Shown here piece after piece: positions 8,256-11,622 of a stretch of 11,622 nucleotides of DNA; within the stretch, counting starts at the first letter, position 1, and every line of letters starts with the position of its first letter. This DNA is from Isohypsibius dastychi (taxonomy: Eukaryota > Tardigrada > Eutardigrada > Parachela > Isohypsibiidae). Made by a program: the position numbers and the translations under genes. The notes under the pieces were generated by a model. The model saw nothing but the letters and a program-made list of their open reading frames with translations. It did no database searches and was not told the DNA's origin. The stretch covers positions 1 to 11,622 of the forward strand of contig JAQIWT010001261.1 in the NCBI GenBank assembly GCA_034696485.1, read 5' to 3'.

Positions 8256-8480
8256 GGAATAAAAACTATTAGATGAAAAGTGTAGTACAAAGTAGCAAAA
8301 GAAGTGTGCTGGAGAGAAATCTAATAAAACTTGATACTGAAAAGATGAAACACTCCTCAAGATTTGTGTGTAGATAAAATGCATTGTGGTGCGTTCAGGA
8401 ATTAAGAACTCGGGAGTTTGCGTCCAGCATACTTTTTATCCAACTTTGTACTACACTTTTCATATAAATTTTTTTATTCC
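8256..8480. mobile_element. MITE-like inverted-repeat element, 225 bp
   Basis: The left arm 8256-8293 and the right arm 8443-8480 are inverted copies of 38 bases: both start GGAATAAAAA and share ATGAAAAGTGTAGTACAAAGT exactly, differing only in a 7-base stretch between. Diverged similarity continues inward (AAAAGAAGTGTGCTGGA against AAAAAGTATGCTGGA), so the arms may reach about 60 bases. There is no coding capacity and no clear target-site duplication at these limits. The size and terminal symmetry fit a miniature inverted-repeat transposable element. Confidence 0.65.
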
Positions 8481-8528
8481 AGGTAGCACGAGGGAACCGT
8501 CTTCTGCTTAGATTGAACAAAAAGTGTT

Positions 8529-8534
8529 TTTATT
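8529..8534 (-). terminator. Polyadenylation signal of copy 2
   Basis: AATAAA on the minus strand (in AGTCAATAAAAACAC) lies about 107 bases past the copy 2 stop codon. This supports a transcript ending here, before the inverted-repeat element, and hence a truncated receptor. Confidence 0.5.
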
Positions 8535-8640
8535 GACTATTCTGAAGAGAAAGAAAAACGAAGAAGAAAGAAATATCTGTGAAATTTCGTCATCTGTAGA
8601 CGAAATAATCGTTGATTTATTCTTGATTTTGATATCATTT

Positions 8641-11622
8641 TTAGAGATCCAAGCTTGTATCGATTATCCACCATTCTTTTTGGTTCCGGCTAACCAAAGC
8701 TCTCCATCTGGAAATAAAAAGAGTCGTTGGAACAAGGACCAATTTGTGAAGCACCATCTACCTGAGAGCGAACACCAAAAGGATTACCAGTGCTGCGAAA
8801 ACCGCAGCGCCACTTGCAGCGTAAAGTTCCGTGGTATTTCTTTCTGCAAGCAAAATGTCTCAGTCATCATGTTATGTGGTAATAGCGATCGAGATATGGT
8901 CATCACGTGAAGCAAAGCATTGGTCGCCCAAGAATCCACACGCAGGCCGATCGAGTGGCGGTCCACTACTTCGCCATTGATCCGCCAGGTCCCTGAATTT
9001 GCTCACTTTTCGGCGAACTGCGTCGTAATGCCAGGCTTCCTAGTTTATTCTTATTTATTACTCGTTGAATTCATATTTGTAATAAGATTGTGTAGTTACT
9101 TCAATAACACCAGATGTCATGTTGAGCCGACGGAATTCTACGTCGCTTATCCGCATCCCAGCAGGTCCGAGAAAGAATCTGCGCGAAGGTAGCGAGAATG
9201 TCCGGTTCCAGAAATGCTTGCAGAATTCTGTGCTGCTTAATTCTTCAATCGTTTTTGATTCATTCAATACCTGAAACAAAGTTTTTTTACGAAGAATTGT
9301 TGAATGACCTGTCGAATCACGTCCGCACCTGATACAAAGTGGTGTAAATTTCGTACGCGGAGACTGCGAGGTCATTATACTGTAGAAAATGCTATTCTAT
9401 GCACAGTGAAAGTTTTGGTTTGAAATAGAACATACGAGCTCGTCTTCGGTGAGCGTTTTGTTGTAAACTACGGCGGACCGTTTTTTGATCAGTGCGCTCA
9501 ACTTTGATATATGGTCCCATCTCGGATTAGGGTTGTGAAACAAGATGAGGCTCCTGAAACCTTCCATGGCCAGCTGGAAGTTAGCACAGGGAAAATGCAA
9601 TATAACCTAATGCTCTGAATTGAATGGACTATAGAAGATCAGGTGATCGATTGAACAATTGATTCATCGACTTGAAATTTCAAGTGAAGAGAAAGATTAA
9701 AGAGAAAGATTCATCTTGGTGAGCCATGGGTACATACAGCTAAAGGTTTTGATGTCATGAGACGTGCAATAAGTCAATAAGCAACAGATCGTTTAAAGAA
9801 TCGTTGGATCGTTAAAAGTGCGTTCATTTGCATGTTGGAAAGTTCATTTTCTGAACGAATCATTTTCTGTTCATTTTCTGAATCTATAAAGTGAACGTTG
9901 TTTACAAATTCAAGTTCCCAGAAACCCAGCCCGGGATTATTTTAGCGCCTTTCGATTCGTCAAACATTTCGGGGAAATATGGTAGAATCACAGTTCGTAA
10001 TAATTCATCGAAAAACCCAAAATCGACCAGGAATTAAAACTGATTCTGTTCCATTGAAAATATTTGAGCACAATAGCCAAGTTTTTAGCTCACTTCATCA
10101 TCTGCGTCACCAATGCGCCATGTATATGGGCCGAGTGTCGGAACTGTTGTCAGTTGAGGTGACATCACAATCTGCACAATACATGCTGTTTTCTGTTACG
10201 AGTGAGGAAATTCTTCAGTTAAGACGGCTCTTACATAGTCCCCGCTGGTCATATTTTTTCTGACCATATGCACCTGCAGAAAGCCATAATCACACACTGA
10301 TACAGACCTGCAGAAGTACTCCGATTGTCACCAGAATCTTCCGGACGATCATTGGGTGCGAAAATACAAATATCACTACAAAAATGACGTCAAATACTAG
10401 CCGAGGTGATGCTGAAATCTAATACCCCGGGATGATCTTGTCGTTGACTCGAGAAGAACGTCATAAGCAGGAGCTTTGGATGAGTCGAAATAATTGCTTG
10501 TGATGGAGTACTGCAGGGAAAGGAAGCGAGCTCTCATGAAAGAGCAGGACAGGACATAGAACGTAGCCAGGCCGGGATACTGTGGCAGTGCGTCACACAG
10601 AAGAGTGACTGTCCGCCATGAAAACTGTGCGAGGAAAGCTTGAGCTGCGTCCACCAGTCGTGGGTGATCAACGGGGCTGTATGTCAAGGTGGTTGGATAG
10701 CGAACTTTGTTTGCCAGAGCAGCATCACTTGCGATGCTATACCGGGTGAGAAAGAAAACAGCTCGGTTTCGAACGAAAGTGGTGAGTTTAGGATGTCTTA
10801 CCTGGAAAACAGCGGAACGTCCAGTTCTGAAAGAAAAAAACTGATGTTTTGATGCATCGCTTTGGAAATTTACCTCGGCCCCATCGGTATTTATAATTCA
10901 ATAACCAGGAGCAAAGCTTCAAGAGGTCATTAACGAATAGATAGATCAGTTGCAGAGTAAAACTTTTCAAATGAATTTTTATCTACCGTAGCTGGAGTAC
11001 TCTCGCTTCGCTCGCTTGTGTGATAAGGTGTCTTTTTGTTATCTAGGTGCTCTATATTTGACAAACTAAACTTACCGCGAGCGAAATCTCCTAGAGCCAC
11101 AATTTCCATACTGCAACCTGGATCGAACGAATTTCCATCAATAAACGACGAATTCAAGACATCCGTACAAAAAAAGCACGGTCGTCCACAAAGCGTGGTG
11201 AAGGGTTGAACAAAGGCGATTAACACTCATGGAAACAAGGATAGTTTCGAAAGTGATAAAATTTGTTCAACGCATATCACGTTTGAAAAATCAAGTCTGT
11301 CCAAGAAGGCATGATAAGCTGATCAGTTCAAGGAATCATCACCTGGTGAAATTACAATGTTAAATCCATCGAGTTTCTGCAACACATTCATGAGCTCCGC
11401 TCCAACTTGAAGCATAATTCCAGCGGCGTCTGGACAAGAAAGATTTCCCGGTTTGTATATTAAATGCCGAACCGTATTATTTGTCAAATCTGGATAGTCA
11501 AGCCCTAAAAGTTCAAACGCCACATCATATGCAGGCGATATCGCCAGATAGCCATACAGAGGGTTTTGGCCAACAATGATCTGGATGATGTTGATTCTGG
11601 AACAAATGACACTAGAAAGGAG
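8641..11622 (-). CDS. Receptor guanylate cyclase-like ectodomain protein without kinase or cyclase domain (copy 2, 5' end cut by window)
   Basis: Exons 5' to 3': 11622-11343 (partial), 11117-11076, 10826-10802, 10736-10426, 10375-10332, 10273-10235, 10171-10094, 9573-9436, 9379-9329, 9270-9100, 9039-8907, 8843-8762, 8707-8641. These give 486 visible residues. Every complete exon except the last has exactly the length of its copy 1 counterpart, with the same phases. The first visible residues (LLSSVICSRINII) are the end of the signal peptide. Ectodomain landmarks include SPGCSMEIVALGDFAR, ELDVPLFS, SIASDAALANKVRYPTTLTY, FSWRTVTLL, FVFSHPMIVRKIL, NMTSGDY, DADDE, FWNRTF and GPPLDRPACGFLGDQC. The helix ELYAASGAAVFAALVILLVF spans the membrane. 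The tail RWRALVSRNQKEWWIIDTSL ends two residues later at TAA (8643-8641). The likely role is ligand binding at the cell surface without cyclic GMP synthesis. The call rests on family landmarks and agreement of the two copies. Confidence 0.8.
9574..10093 (-). other. Long intron 7 of copy 2
   Basis: This 520-base intron is the counterpart of the 810-base intron in copy 1. It includes a local triplication of CATTTTCTG (9844-9879) and a doubled AGAGAAAGATT (about 9688-9709). No exon or other feature is visible in it, and its sequence no longer aligns well by eye with the copy 1 intron. Confidence 0.55.

Larger units (their letters stand above)
7450..8640. other. Intergenic region between the tandem receptor genes
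   Basis: It should contain the promoter of copy 1 on its left side and the 3' untranslated region of copy 2 on its right side. It also holds an ACATCTAC repeat cluster, a possible decayed juxtamembrane exon (8081-8177) and an inverted-repeat element (8256-8480). I looked for kinase-homology or adenylyl/guanylyl cyclase catalytic sequence that could belong to copy 2 and saw none. Confidence 0.6.

Noticed and set aside
8139-8384. Minus-strand open frame of 81 codons
   Set aside because: It lies mostly inside the inverted-repeat element and has no gene-like features.
8524-8910. Plus-strand open frame of 128 codons
   Set aside because: It is antisense to the membrane-helix and tail exons and the 3' region of copy 2, with no signal or domain of its own.
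1-11622. CRISPR array, tRNA, rRNA or bacterial-type operon elements
   Set aside because: No regularly spaced repeats, no cloverleaf or rRNA sequence noticed, and gene structure is intron-rich and eukaryotic.

Overview
The window looks like nuclear DNA from a nematode, most likely one related to Caenorhabditis, Pristionchus and the strongylids. The genes are broken by many very short introns (mostly 50-65 bases, GT...AG, acceptors of the TTTCAG/TTACAG/TTTTAG kind). The recognisable families are ones that are expanded in nematodes: NRF-6-type acyltransferases, DUF19-like secreted cysteine proteins and receptor-type guanylate cyclase (GCY) ectodomains. There is no bacterial operon structure. I cannot name the genus.

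Layout. (1) 1-1236, minus strand: the 5' part of an NRF-6/acyltransferase-3 gene (signal peptide, NRF domain, first membrane helix), running off the left edge. (2) 1237-2032: a divergent intergenic region carrying a small foldback insertion flanked by a 7-bp direct repeat. (3) 2033-2533, plus strand: a small secreted six-cysteine protein, DUF19-like, two exons. (4) 2534-3280: non-coding. (5) 3281-3956, plus strand: an unrecognised helical protein with a very acidic tail, probably two exons. (6) 4118-7449, minus strand: a complete 13-exon gene whose product (508 residues) is a receptor-guanylate-cyclase type extracellular domain, one membrane helix and a 35-residue tail, with no kinase-homology or cyclase domain. 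(7) 7450-8640: an intergenic region with a short tandem repeat, a possible fossil exon and a MITE-like inverted-repeat element. (8) 8641-11622, minus strand: a tandem paralogue with the same exon layout (exon 1 cut by the right edge) and a 22-residue tail.

The main result is the pair of tandem genes. I assembled both exon by exon by reading the two copies against each other: 11 of the 13 exons match exactly in length, all splice phases agree, and the spliced lengths are multiples of three. Each ends just after the membrane helix, where an ordinary GCY would enter its kinase-homology region. They would be membrane-anchored ligand-binding receptors without catalytic output, the layout known from the vertebrate natriuretic-peptide clearance receptor NPR-C. 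Ligand, expression and function are unknown.
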